From the NCBI GenBank assembly GCA_022497145.1, contig MU385951.1:44654-108653 (forward strand): a DNA stretch of 64,000 nt. Direction: 5' to 3'. Below, piece by piece: positions 22,830-35,512 of the stretch. The DNA is from Rostrohypoxylon terebratum. Its lineage: Eukaryota > Ascomycota > Sordariomycetes > Xylariales > Hypoxylaceae. A program made the translations under genes and the position numbers. The notes below the pieces were generated by a model. The model did no database searches. It had not been told where the DNA came from and was given only the letters and a program-made list of their open reading frames with translations. Each line of letters opens with the position of its first letter. The first letter of the stretch is position 1.

Positions 22830-24163
22830 ACAATCTGATGGAGTAGCTAACTGCAAAAGGCAGGAATTGCTCCAATTCGACCGATCATAAAATCGTGAAC
22901 CATGAACCGTGAATCGTATTCAAGGCATATGGGTCCTACGGTTGATTCGACAATCGGGAATTCGAAGTCGGCACCGGCAAATGAGGACGTTGGGGGCGGT
23001 TAGAGGTTGAGCGTTGAACGTTGAATCTTATGTAGAAAGTTTTAAGGTTAAGAATAAGAAATGCGAGATGAATAGAAACTAAATCACAAATTTCACCGGT
23101 CGCAAAGGATATGGATAAGGATATGGTAGTAGCTACCTACACCAGTTTAGCATTTCGGGTAGGACACACAAAGTCCATCACCCCTATCACCCCGCCCGCT
23201 CGCCCCACCTGCTACTGCCATGCTAACCTTGGAATAATTTGCGAACTTGGAATTCATTGATAACTCTATAATTCATGGGTTCATTTTAGACAACATTGCG
23301 ATCCTAGATGCGTTCTAAAAACATGTATTTAAAAGACCATGTCTTATAATAAATATGCTAAAAGATGGATACCTTATTAGTGTTTTAGTATTCGTACTGT
23401 TACTACCTATTCAACAACATGACTTGCGATTCATCCTACCATCAATTTTCAATTTGGTCAGTGACAGAAATGGGTACGCATTTTTTTTTTCAAAAAGGCC
23501 ATGCATTAATACTATTGCTTCTAGTACTACTTCCGTAACCTTGGAAATTATTAAGCGCCCAGATCGGGTCCCCTAACTTTAGGGCTGGTCTAATGATTCC
23601 AAGACCCAAGACCCAAGACTCGAAAAGAAATCCAAGGGTGTCCTCCGGCAAAGCAACCTTGGAACATCAGATGAGTGGATGAGTGAGTGAGTACTACTGC
23701 ATAGTAGGCATAGTACTACGTCGTAGGTGGACTTGGGGGATTTTCATTGTCACTAACAGGACCTAAACTCGCATTCTGCTCCATAACTTCTAACCCTTTT
23801 AAGACGAAAAGCTCTTATTGGGTTCATTGGGTTCATAGGGCTACACTCGAAACTATCCCGGGCTGCAACCCATCTGTGTCTATATATTAAAATATGCCTT
23901 AGTCTGCCTCAAAACATCTCATAAATTGGGTGGGCAGCCATCAAAATACTAGGTAGGTAGACAGGGCATAATACCAGAACAAACCTCTTAAGGTGATATC
24001 CTCGCAAGTAAGGCCAACTTGGTCAACTTGGTACATATTATGTATGAATGTTAGCTCCGCCAATCGTTCTGCGAGGTTGTCAATCTAATATCAGGCAACC
24101 ATATTTCTCAAAGCGACCTCCCTTTTCGAGGCGGTGAACGAGGATCTTTCGTTGGCTACTATG

Positions 24164-24197
24164 TACCTACATAATAGTACGTAGTACTATGTAGGTA
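24164..24197. repeat. Short inverted repeat (hairpin)
   Basis: TACCTACATA (24164-24173) and TATGTAGGTA (24188-24197) are exact reverse complements, and the 14 bases between them are themselves partly palindromic around GTACGTAGTAC. It belongs to the CCTA/TAGG palindrome family seen across the window. Confidence 0.85.
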
Positions 24198-24224
24198 ACT
24201 ACTATGTAACCTATGTGCTATCGT

Positions 24225-24266
24225 CCAGACTCCAGACTCCAGAGCCCAGAGCCCAGAGTCCAGACA
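24225..24266 (+). repeat. Tandem heptamers CCAGA(C/G)N x6
   Basis: Six consecutive 7-bp units: CCAGACT twice, CCAGAGC twice, CCAGAGT, CCAGACA. Confidence 0.88.
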
Positions 24267-26070
24267 GAGCAGGAAGAATGTTGGGTACCGATCAGTCTCA
24301 TTCGTTCTCGCTGCAGCAGACGTCACCCCCTGACGAAATCCTTTCAATATGATGGGATATTGCCGTCTTGGCAGGACGCCCGTTCAGTTAAGAAAAGTCC
24401 TGCAGTTTCGGGCTGCTTTCTATTGCACTGTCTCTTGAGCGAAGATGAGCGAAGCCGGTCGTTCTGAGACAGCCTAGTTGACTCAACCAAAATGCATAAT
24501 GCATGAGTAATTTTGTCCTGCGCACCTATCAGCCCTATCACATCTTCGCTAGCTTCATTACCGAAGATTGAGGCGACTGGGCACTTTCCTCCTCCTCCTT
24601 CTTCTTCTCCTTCCACCGAACGGGAGATCGTGGCTGTGGGCGCCACAAAGCCATAAGCCGCTGTGCCGTCTTTCGCCTGTTCCATGTTCCGGAACAATTC
24701 TGGAAAACATCCTTTGGTCATCCACATCCCCTCGAATACGGAGTCCGAGGACCCAGGACCCAGGACCCCACGGAACGTCATATTTGTCAACTGCGGGTTC
24801 CATTGGCTACAAATACGCAATACACTACGTACAGGTACCAAGCAAATACAATATGCCGGTTCAACAGTCCTCATCAAATCCTCAACACCACGCATTGACG
24901 CTACCATGTGCCACCTACCTTTAATAGAACATCACGGTTCAAACGAACAGCGGTTTATGGGGAATATCCTCGACGAGTACTCCACACAAGGAACTCCAAA
25001 AAAAAGATGACACAACAGGAAAGGACATCTACCGTCTCGACATCCTAAATCATACTAGGTAGGTGTTTAGGTAATGGCAAAACCCATCAGCTGAAGATTG
25101 TATCGGTAAAGAGCGCATCACGTCAGCAATTCACATGTCGTTTCCCCCAGATCGGCAGGAATCTGCCGTACCTCTGCACCAATTGAATCGAAGAAATGCT
25201 AGATCCACAAGCTCGCTCCTCCTAGTACATACCTCTAGTAAGTCGCTTTAACTCCACGTGGAATGGCGGCACCATCTCCTTGAAATATCACAAGCGTGTC
25301 ATCGAGTTGAGTTTTGAATGATGAATGAAAACGAAAGAAAAGAAAATAGAAACATCATTACCTATCAACTGCCTCGGAATTTGTGATGGTCAAGTTATGC
25401 TGACCAAGCTGACCTGGCTGACCTGGCTATGCAGTATAACAGCAGGGAATTCGCAGCGTCAACACGAACAAATTGATCACTTTTGTTCTGAGACAACTGT
25501 AGACGGGATTAGAATTGACTTACACAGGGGTTGTCACTTGACTATGAGATCATATCCAATTTTGTAGTTCAAGTAAGCTTTAGCACCTCAAATTTGAGGC
25601 TAATATCCCTACTGGATGGTCAATATGAATGTCACCTACGAGGGTACCTAGGTAGGCAACGACTATTACCTAGACAATTGAGAGGCGACGTCATTGGTCC
25701 CATCCCCCAGTTAATTGTCAACATACCTGCCTAGGACCCTCTAGAGAATTCATATAAGGAAAACAGGTGCTAAATGGGGAAATAACAGTGCTGTTGAACA
25801 ATGATCTTGAAACTCTCTAACGTACACCATGCGTATTATATTTCGAAACCAGATATCATAGCTAAAGGGAGTAACACGGATTTTAGGACTGATCAATATT
25901 TCTGAAGGCGCGCACCGTTCTTTCGAGATGCCGCAACTTCTCACCCTACTTTTTCCTCGCTTGCCGGGGGGTAGCAAATCGTCTAAGTCGCATATTGTCG
26001 TAGAGTCTAGAGTCGCTAAATTTTCTTTTCACAGCAAAAACATCCCTGGTGTCACCTACTCACCACCCCA

Positions 26071-26650
26071 AAACGAGCTAGGAAGATCGCGATCCTGTTC
26101 GATGATCCTATCGTGACCCCTCTGATTCTCCAAAGATCCGGTGTTGGAGATTCGGAGATTCTGAAGAGGGCAGGCGTCGAAGTTGTCGATATTCCCCGCA
26201 TTGGTGTTGGGTACGGAAATCATCTCTGACTCTCTGACTCTCTAGATAGGTTCTATCTCCTCTGAATGGGCTTGCTAACTGCAAATTTAGCACCCCGACG
26301 ATGATCACAAATAATAATACTAAGATCTGAGGCAGCGAAAGTTTCAGGGAACCCGATATGCTGGATTTAAGAATAATTCAAAGGATCATCGTCCTGATGA
26401 CTTTTATTACCAGTTGCGCCGATCATTGATCTATTCTTCCGCAATCATGCATATGTTATGGACTTTACCTCAGAGAGATGATCCCTTTCCTTTTGATATT
26501 GATGTCCTCTCTAACGAGGACAATATCGATTCCAAGATATGCCGGTGGACCTACAGAAAGGAGCGAAAAGTTTTATCCGTTGCTTGGACTCCTATCAAGG
26601 CGAGGTAGACGTTTCCCGTACTTCTTTTACCTCCGAGTCAAAAGCATCTC
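26071..26650 (+). pseudogene. Relic of a GMC oxidoreductase (alcohol oxidase-like)
   Basis: Two pieces of the family survive. At 26116-26226 the frame reads TPLILQRSGVGDSEILKRAG then PRIGVGYGNH, matching the GMC signature after the FAD/substrate region (P-L-I-L-Q-R-S-G-V-G), before a stop at 26227. At 26470-26560 the frame gives DPFPFDIDVLSNEDNIDSK and RWTYRKERK; about 26565 the homology jumps frame to RCLDSYQGEV...SESKAS. Spacing between the pieces is about half of what the intact family has, stops and a frameshift are present, and neither the N-terminal GxGxxG nor the C-terminal His region was found. It is therefore a decayed partial gene rather than a spliced one. Source enzyme: alcohol (methanol/aryl-alcohol) oxidase-type flavoprotein, by resemblance. 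Confidence 0.75.
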
Positions 26651-26931
26651 ACTTTGAGTATTTGCCTGTTAATAAGAGAGACATCGCACACTGCCAAAGA
26701 TAGTACCGTCATAGCAACTCGTTGCGTGAACCCATGCCTATCACTTGGCATTTCCCCAAAACATGCAAGATGCTGCTGTTGGAATGACAGAGCATTGTAG
26801 ACGCAGGTCTCGGCATACATGGTGTAATGGGCCTGAACATAGCCGACACAGGCATCGTACTCCGAAATTGGAAGTGCCCATACGAACAATCTGGCCATGA
26901 CAGCTAGCGAGAGGACCACTGAAATCTTCAT
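26638..26931 (-). CDS. Possible small secreted Cys-containing protein
   Basis: A 97-codon frame starting at an internal ATG of a longer open frame. The N-terminus MKISVVLSLAVMARLFVWAL looks like a signal peptide, followed by about 75 residues with five Cys (DAC, ETC, LAC, AVC, RCF). A 57-nt in-frame GTGATA...GGCAG segment could be an intron, leaving four or five Cys. No family recognised. It sits in a repeat-bearing, gene-poor stretch beside the GMC relic and overlaps its 3' end, a setting where lineage-specific small secreted proteins are often found. It could equally be a chance frame. Confidence 0.33.
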   Translation of the reverse strand: MKISVVLSLAVMARLFVWALPISEYDACVGYVQAHYTMYAETCVYNALSFQQQHLACFGEMPSDRHGFTQRVAMTVLSLAVCDVSLINRQILKVRCF

Positions 26932-28450
26932 CAGGGAACCGAAGTCGGAAAAATAATAGAGGATAAAACGAGGCTTCTTGAATGTGACAATCCCCCGCAT
27001 TTTCGTGTACAATAGAGTAAGTAAGCACCTAACTTGCGAATACGCGATCTTGAAGGCCACTGTACGTAAGTATTGCTCCACGCTAAACTTGATCATTAGC
27101 CATCTCGAAGGAAGAGTTGGCGGAATGACGGGGAAGTGGATTATAAATATACGATATGCTGGTGGAGGAAGTAAGGAACGCTAATATACTATTATTAGGT
27201 GGAGAGGAAATAATCATGATTGATCAAAGTGAGAGTAATTCTCGAGATAATAATGGTGGCGGACTCCGATCGTGGGGAATGTATTAGTGGTATGGTAGGT
27301 ATTTGGTATCAAGTGGTAGGTAATAAGTGATCCTTCTTCCACCAACCTCTCTCCTGCAGGACGGGAATTGCAGCACCGGCCTCAGCAGTCCGAACACCGA
27401 CCACAAATCTTACGTCGTACAGCTAGGCTAAGATATTTGGCTGGGTACTAGGTACGCAAGAAGCAAATCCTAGGTACATATCTGGATTCTTAGTTAGAAA
27501 CTGACAGCATCGCCTGGGTAAGCTAATAACATTATTTCAGTATTCGAGCCACATCTTCAGATCCTGGTCATCCAAGATAGCGACTATCAGGTAAGAGTGA
27601 AGTTCAATACCTAGTAGGTATGATTCATTTCTTATCAGAAGAGCCAGCCGGACTATCTGCCACGGTGTGCTGGACGCCGCGTGGCTACCTGGTAAGGTAC
27701 AGTACCATTCCTATTTCAGCTGTAATATTTGAGGCTCACCAACCGACAGCCCCGACAATCCGGAGAACCTGCTGCACACCTAGGTCCTACATAGGTATCT
27801 ACCTACCTAAATATCTTAGTACTCGCCAAAGAGAACTCTGTATATCACGGCCGGGTTTAGTCAAATATTTTATCTGGCTGCTGCTGACAGACACGGAAAT
27901 TGCTCTTGCAGTCGGAATTGTCGGGCTCTTTTAACCCCGTAAGAAGCTACCGTGAGCTTGTATCAGCCACACCAGACTCGGAGATAATAGTAGGGCCAAC
28001 GAAAAAGTCGCCATGACTCGAGCTGAAAAAGTCGAATCCGATGGGGATTCACGGAAGGCGAGCACGGCTCACATCATCTACGCAGGATCACCGAGGTGTA
28101 CGTTCATGATAAGGATTGGGCATAACTTGTGTGACCGGATAGATATAAGACTCCGACGCTGACCAACATCTTAGGGTCTCTATAATGCCTAAGACATATT
28201 AGTAAAAGGTATAGTCCATGGTAATTTGATTTTGTGCCGAAGAAGGGAGAGAGTAACTTCATATGCACACATCCGATGAAGTCTCACGTAGAGGCGTCGG
28301 ATCCTTGAGTCTCCTTTCAGTCCCAAAAGCCCATCTATCGCTTCCACATCCACTTAGAAAAAGTCACCTCTTAATAAATAACGCTCTACGGAGCGAGCTA
28401 TTTCTGGTGTATTGGTTACCCAAGCATAACAAGGCTTCAAGGCGGCCAAG
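26932..28450. other. Upstream region of the ABC transporter
   Basis: No gene supported. TAGGTACC-type palindromes lie at 27445-27475, 27609-27620 and 27780-27810. A 104-codon plus frame at 27620-27934 lacks any recognisable content. The last few hundred bases should hold the transporter promoter. Confidence 0.45.
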
Positions 28451-31400
28451 ATGGAAAAACAACCTTATCATGAATCAGAGAGCGATCCGAGCGGAGCAGC
28501 ATACTACTCTGCCATCGTATCTCCTATTTCTCAAACCGCCGATGACCGTTCATGGCATACGAAAACCGAATATCAAGATGACTACCGGCAGCGAAGACCG
28601 ACATCTCAAGCCTTACTTGAGGAAGTACAAGAGCTTCGTCAGATGGTGGCAGAGTTATCAGCGAGGCTCAACTCTGCATCCACTACTACTGGCCCGAATC
28701 CAATAGATCGTATCTCGAGCATCGCTGAAGAACCTGGAGAGAGCGTCTTAGATCCGCGGAACGAGGATTTCGATGTCCGGCAGTGGTTACAAATGTTTAC
28801 GAAGGGGCTTGAAGAGCAAGGTCACAAGGGTCTCCGGACTGGCGTCGTGTTTAAAAATCTCAGCATATCAGGAACCGGTGAGCCGGTACAATATCAACAG
28901 ACAGTTACGGATATCCTCATGGCGCCCCTAAAACTTGCTAAGATATTTTCTCATGAAAGGCCAAAAGAGAGAAAGATTTTACACAGCTTCAATGGCCTAA
29001 TCAGGAGCGGGGAACTACTACTGGTTTTGGGTCGGCCTGGGTCGGGTTGCAGCACATTATTAAAGGCTCTCTGCGGAGAACTTCACAGTTTACACGTTCA
29101 TGATAAGTCCGTTATTCACTACGATGGCATTCCGCAGGATAAAATGGTGAACGAGTTCAAAGGGGAGATGACCTACAACCAGGAAGTCGACAAACATTTC
29201 CCTCATCTGACAGTTGGGCAAACGCTAGAATTCGCTGCTGCGTGTCGTACACCATCTACCAGGATCAATGGGATGTCACGAAATGAGTTCTGTCAACATG
29301 TTGCACGAATTGTCATGGCTGTAAGTTTTCCAATTCCCTCAATCTCGATATCTCACGGGTGGGGTGAGATAATGTTTAAACATGGTTGACCATTCACCTA
29401 GGTATGCGGCCTGTCTCATACGTACGATACCAGGGTTGGTAATGACTTCATCCGAGGTGTCTCGGGTGGCGAGCGGAAGCGGGTTAGCATAGCCGAAATG
29501 ATGCTGGCCGGGTCATCAATATCAGCATGGGACAATAGGTGAGTACAGACATCGGGACCTTCGTGTTACCCCTTTCCCCTTTTGCCTCTAACAAGTTAAA
29601 CTGCAGTACACGAGGTCTTGATTCAGCTACGGCGCTCAAATTTTGTCAGAGTCTGCGATTAGCTTCCGACATAGGCGGCAGCGCCAACGCCGTAGCCATC
29701 TACCAAGCCAGCCAAGCAATCTACGAGGAATTCGATCGAGTGACGGTTCTTTATGATGGCAGGCAAATATATTTCGGCCCCGCCAGTGAGGCAAAAGACT
29801 TCTTCGAAAGGCAGGGATGGCACTGCCCACCGCGACAAACGACGGGAGACTTTCTCACTGCAGTGACGAACCCCGGGGAGCGTAAAGCTCGACGTGGGAT
29901 GGAAGACCAGGTCCCTCGAACTGCTAAAGAGTTTCAACAATATTGGCGCAATTCTCCAGAGTACAAGGAGCTGAACCGTGAGATCGCGCAATATCAACGA
30001 CAGTCGCGCATCGTCAGAACCGATGAAGTTATCACCGGCTTCCGAAGTACAAAAAACAACTTCATGCAGGCTAAACACGTGCGACCTAAATCGCCGTACA
30101 CCATCAGTTTGCCCATGCAGATCCGGCTCACGACCAAGAGAGCCTACCAACGCATCTGGAACGATAAATCAGCGACGGCCTCTCAAGCCATGTTAAATAT
30201 CATTATCGCTCTTATAGTCGGTTCTGTCTTCTATGGGACAGCCGATAGCACCGACACATTCAAAGCCAGAGGATCCGTGCTGTTTCTTGCTGTTCTCATC
30301 AATGCCCTATCTACTCTCTCCGAAATTATCAGTCTATACTCCCAGCGGCCAATCGTAGAAAAGCACGCTTCGTATGCTTTCTATCACCCAGCGACGGAGG
30401 CTATTGCGGGAATAGTCGCTGATATACCAATCAAGTTTGCGCTCGCTGTCGCCTTCAACTTAGTCTTGTATTTCCTTGCGGGATTGCGTCGAGAAGCCGG
30501 CAATTTCTTCTTGTACTTCTTAATCACATTCATGCTCACCTTTGTCATGAGCGGTATCTTCCGAACAATGGCGGCTGTCACGAAAACGGTTTCGCAAGCA
30601 ATGTCTCTCGCTGGTATCATGGTTCTTATGTTGGTGATATATACCGGGTTCGTCATCGCCGTCCCTCAGATGGGGGCATGGTTCGGCTGGCTTCGTTGGC
30701 TCAATCCAGTCTTCTATGCCTTCGAGATCCTAGTCGCAAACGAATTTCACAACCGGGAGTTCCATTGCGGCACATTCATTCCGGATTATCTCCCGCGTAA
30801 TGGGTCTGCCTTTATCTGCTCAGCCGTCGGCGCGCATGCCGGGAACCTAACCGTCAACGGCGATGATTATATATCAGCTAACTACGAGTATTACTTCTCG
30901 CACGTCTGGCGAAATTTCGGTATCTTGATTGCTTTTCTGATCTTTTTCATGTCCCTGTATATTACGGCCACGGAGATGAATTCATCTTCCGGTAGTACTG
31001 CACTTGTCCTAGTTTTCAGAAGAGGACGTCGCTTTGGGGCTCGGCCCGAACAGAAACGCGAGCAGGAAGTACTGGACGTACAGTCTTCGACGGATTCGAT
31101 GATAACAGACATGGCAGTTCCCTCCGAACATAAGATTATGGGCATCGAACCGCAAAGAGATATTTTTACATGGAGAGATGTGGTGTATGATATCGAAATT
31201 AAGGGTAACACTCGAAGGTTGCTCGACAACGTTGCAGGTTGGGCGAAGCCGGGAACACTTACGGCTCTTATGGGTGTATCCGGTGCCGGAAAGACGACAC
31301 TCCTGGACGTACTGGCGCAGCGAACTACCATGGGTGTGATCACCGGGGACATGTTAGTGAACGGCAGCCCCTTGACCCGTAGTTTCCAGCGCAACACAGG

Positions 31401-33180
31401 ATACGTGCAACAACAAGGTAGGTTGACTCCCAATCCTATAGCACCAGGCACATCAAATTAATCTATCTTCTAGATCTCCATCTCGAAACTGCGACTGTGC
31501 GAGAAAGTCTCCGTTTTAGCGCCATGCTTCGTCAACCCCGACACATCAGTAAAGCGGAAAAATACGCCTTTGTCGAGGAAGTCATCACGATGCTTAACAT
31601 GGAAGACTTCGCCGACGCCATAGTTGGTGTACCAGGAGAAGGTCTCAATGTCGAGCAGCGAAAACTTTTGAGTATCGGTGTTGAACTTGCCGCAAAACCG
31701 AAACTCCTGCTTTTCCTCGACGAACCCACCTCAGGCCTCGACTCGCAGAGCTCGTGGGCTATCTGCTCATTTTTGCGCAAATTGGCGGACTCGGGCCAAG
31801 CCGTGCTATGCACCATCCATCAGCCCAGCGCTCTTCTTTTCCAACAGTTTGACCGTCTTCTCTTCCTTGCGCGTGGCGGCAAGACTATATACTTTGGTGA
31901 TATCGGCCCCAATTCGCGTACCATGCTCGATTACTTCGAGGTCAGGGGTGCGCGACCTTGCGACGACCAGGAGAACCCCGCGGAGTACATGCTCGAAGTT
32001 GTGAACAATGGCGTCAACGAGCGTGGCGAAGATTGGCATGAGCTGTGGAAAGCGAGCCAGGAACGACAAGCTGTTAATATGGAAATCGACCAGATTCATG
32101 CCTCGAAAGCTAACCAGATGTCGGCCAGTGAAAATGGCCATGACGACCAGGGTGAATTCGCTGCATCCTTCTTAACCCAACTTCAAGTGGTTACGTATAG
32201 AATTTTCCAGCAGTACTGGCGGATGCCCAGCTACATTGGCGCGAAATGGGGACTCTCTACAGCCGCAGGTATCTTCATTGGTTTCTCGTTTTGGAAGGCG
32301 AAGTCGACACAGGCCGGAATGTCCAACGTGATGTTCGGCGTCTTTATGATAGCCACTCTCTTCTCCCCATTTGTCCAACAGGTTCGTGAGAACAATTCCC
32401 CAAGAAACCATGTTTCTTATGCTGATTGCGATTTTATAGATTCAACCCTTATTCACAACCCAACGTTCCCTCTACGAAGTTCGCGAGCGCCCTTCCAAAG
32501 TCTACTCTTGGCAATCCTTCCTAATAGCCAACACCATCGTCGAGCTGCCCTACCAAGTCATCGCTGGTACCATCGTTTTTGGCGCCGTATACTACCCAAT
32601 CATCGGGATCCAAAGTTCCGACCGTCAAGGTCTAGTCCTTCTCTTCACAATACAATTTTTCCTGTACAGCAGCACATTCGCGCATATGACCGTAGCCGCC
32701 CTCCCCAACGCTGAGACAGCCGGTGCCCTAGTCACTCTCTTAGTATTGATGAGCTTGATCTTCTGCGGCGTTTTCCAGACGCCGACCGCACTCCCAGGCT
32801 TTTGGATCTTCATGTACCGGCTGTCGCCCTTCACGTACTGGATCGGCGGGATCGTAGGCACGCAGCTGCACGCCCGCGCAGTCGACTGCTCCATCACCGA
32901 GACGTCCATCTTCGACCCTCCCCCAAACCAGACCTGCGAGTCGTATCTCGGACATTACTTAAACACTACGGGTATAGGCACCCTACAGAACAAGTACGAC
33001 ACCTCGGCGTGCCGGTACTGCAGCTTTCGAGATGCAGACCATTTCCTAGCGCCGAGCGGCATTGACTGGAACGACAGGTGGAGGAACTTCGGCCTCGTCT
33101 GGGTTTACATCTTGTTTAACGTTTTCGTCACTGTCACAACGTATTACATCTTCCGCGTTGCCCGATGGAGGAAGAAGTAA
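28451..33180 (+). CDS. PDR/CDR-type full-size ABC transporter (ABC-G)
   Basis: Five exons: 28451-29320, 29402-29538, 29607-31417, 31474-32381 and 32440-33180 (1488 aa). Layout is (NBD-TMD)x2. NBD1 has Walker A GRPGSGCSTLL with the PDR-specific Cys in place of Lys, signature VSGGERKRVS and Walker B AWDNSTRGLD with Asn in place of Glu. NBD2 has canonical GVSGAGKTTLLDVL and FLDEPTSGLD but a degenerate signature LNVEQRKLLSIG. Each half ends with six TM helices, and large Cys-containing extracellular loops are visible before the last helix of each. An N-terminal disordered and coiled segment precedes NBD1. Such pumps in the plasma membrane export azoles, phytoalexins and other hydrophobic compounds. 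Often induced by xenobiotics through Zn2Cys6 factors. Could export a product of the nearby cluster; substrate unknown. Confidence 0.95.
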
Positions 33181-34188
33181 GCAACAAACCGTTTATATAG
33201 AATAGCATAGAGCATCAGGGTATTTGCGATCTGGGAAAAGGAGTTTGGAATTGCATTTTACTTACCTATTAGGTACCTAACTAGTCATTTAATTAAAATA
33301 GTATAGAAAGAGCCCCGATAAGGTATAGAGTCTAGACAGATCGGGTCGTTAAAAATTGTATGTGTGGAATGAGAGAATTTCTCGGTGGTACACTTTAGGT
33401 GGGGGTATCGTTGCCGCCACCAAATTAATACGTAGAATCTAGATTTCTAGATATTGCTTTTTTCAACATTTTTGACGATATACCTAGGGACGGGCGACGA
33501 ACTTTTTTTTTTAATTTGATTGAACTAAGTACTGTACAAAATCGCGCCGTTGAGGCGTCGTCCTAACCTATGCCGCATTATGGATGTCCGGTCTGGTTTG
33601 AGGAGAGAAGTACCGACCTGCACAGTACCTAGGTACTAGGTAAGCAAAAGACAAACTATCGAGAACTATTTCCGCCAAGCTATCCTCAACATTTGGAGGT
33701 ACCAGGCTTATCTCATCTGTGTTCGGTGGAATCATGGATAACGTCAGAGTACGGAGTTGCTATCAAGCCACGCGTACTACGTGACCACCGGCCCAGTGAG
33801 AGCTTCGGTTCTGTTGGGGCAGACATTTAAAATTTCAACTACACACTACTACAAATCACTATGGGGTATCAGAATTGGTGAAAAAAAAGTAGAGATCCTT
33901 ATTCATCGAAAGAGTTGAGAGCCGGATCCGGAGAAACACCATCATGGTTTCTTGATCCAGTCCATTCTATGGGTATTCTGACATCTAGATAATCGCCCAA
34001 ACGCAATCTGGGGCTGGTTCCCACATAATACCGAAACGCCACTCTAATCCATTTCTACATCGCGCATCAGCCGATGATAATGCAAACGCAATGCAAGCTC
34101 AACCATTTTACGCCCCCCCCATATGCCATAATCGGTGGTGATTGTAATATGTTCGTGAGAAATCCTGCAAGGCTCGTCCCCTACAGGT
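33181..34188. other. Convergent 3' intergenic region
   Basis: Between ABC transporter (+) and alternative oxidase (-). No gene. TACCTATTAGGTACCTAAC at about 33264-33282 and CCTAGGTACTAGGTA at 33627-33641 are further copies of the dispersed palindromic motif. Confidence 0.5.
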
Positions 34189-35512
34189 TTACATCACCTC
34201 TTCCCGCTCATAGCCCATTGCCTTCAGGGCAGGTCTAGGCGGGCTCTTGCCGTCCTTGTACTTGCTGACGAAAGGGTTGGGATCCTCTTTCTGGTTCAGG
34301 TTGCTCAGAGTGTGGTTGACACCCCTGTGGCAAGCTTCGTCGGCTCGGATGTAGTAAATGAGGTCTTTCATCGTCCGTTTTCCTTCAGGCATACGCCAAT
34401 ATTTGACAGCGATGTCGGGAATTACGAAGTTCGGGTCTGTCCATTTTGGTAGATGTCCTTCTTCTAACTGCTTGATGCACATGGTATACGTATGAACGGC
34501 CTCTTCTTCGAGGTAACCAACTAGGTGAATATTAGTATTTCGAATTAATGTAGAGAGACTGTTTCAAAAAAGATTCTTACCAAATCGATGTGTGATCTTT
34601 GGTGACATCAGATACGTCAAGAAAAGACCGTTGAAGTAGACACCCTGAGCACCAATGAGTAGAATTTTCATGAACCAACCTAAGATAGATGTTAGTAGCC
34701 GCAATCATGTACACCGAAGGATTGATTATTTACCTGGTTCACACATCTTCATGAAAGTGAGAAGATGCATACGTTCGTTATAACTCTCTTCGAGCAAAGT
34801 CTCGATCCAGCCATTGTCTCTCTTGAGTCGTCGAATACTATGTAAATGTCGTAACATTCCAGCAACCATACCCGGAACGCCGGCAATGGACTCAAGAAAG
34901 AGGAATCGCAATAGCCATTGACCTTCGGTCAAGGGTTGAATCGTATCGACGGCGGTGGTAGGGTTTGTCTTGTCAACCTTCTGGCTTTTCTTCATTCCCG
35001 TGAAGAAATCCATTCCCCATCTGCATGTACGCATGAACTTCCAGGCGGCCCAGTCGCCCCACGTCTTCGCCGGACGATGGGAAGGGACAACACTGAGCAT
35101 CTCCTTTATTAAGTGGACCAGTTAGTAGCATTCTTCCATACATAAGTATAATCCCCTCTAAGGAACCTGACATATGCAAGTGGGCATCGGGTCAATGGCG
35201 AGAAATCAACCACGGCCAAGTCAAATAACGACGATAAGAGATACCATTTGTACTAACCTCTTCAGTGAATCCGTGGTGCGGCCATGCCGGCGGTGTTAGA
35301 CGGATGTGTTCCGTCTCCTTGACCGGAAAGAAGTCCCTGAACTGAGTTGCCGGAGTCGTAGAGAATGCTCGTGAACTAGAAGCAACGATACCAACACGGA
35401 TCCCTGTTGAATACCCGAGTGTAGAGGTTCGAACCAAGGGTGCCACAGCTTGAGAAAGCCGGGCAACTTGTTTCGAAGTGCAAAGGCTAGGTTGGACCTT
35501 GACTGATAACAT
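34189..35512 (-). CDS. AOX1: Mitochondrial alternative oxidase
   Basis: Four exons: 35512-35258, 35103-34734, 34679-34581 and 34520-34189 (351 aa). Start taken at the ATG giving MLSVKVQPSLCTSKQVARLS, an Arg-rich amphipathic mitochondrial presequence ending near RAFSTTPA; the frame is open further upstream but that part is not presequence-like. The mature protein has WPHHGFTEE, then the diiron motifs LEESYNERMHL, EEEAVHTY and RADEACHRGVNH, which supply the Glu and His ligands. It oxidises ubiquinol and reduces O2 to water at the inner membrane, bypassing complexes III and IV, and limits superoxide. Fungal AOX is usually induced by respiratory inhibition through Zn2Cys6 activators (AOD2/AOD5 in Neurospora). 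The C-terminus (GYEREEVM) is complete. Confidence 0.96.

Larger units (their letters stand above)
21878..26070. other. Long Crz1 upstream region, gene-poor, with small tandem repeats
   Basis: No gene is supported over about 4.2 kb. It contains a 12-base G run (22263-22274), 3x7-bp TTGTGTG (22591-22611), 3x9-bp GGTGTTGCG (22803-22829), a hairpin at 24164-24197 and six 7-bp CCAGA(C/G)N units (24225-24266). A long 5' leader and regulatory DNA for Crz1 are likely in the first kilobase or two. The 187-codon minus frame at 24344-24907 has low-complexity Glu/Gly and no family signal. Confidence 0.5.

Noticed and set aside
24344..24907. 187-codon minus-strand frame.
   Set aside because: Low-complexity Glu/Gly patch, no domain, no splice-consistent extension, overlaps other equally long random frames.
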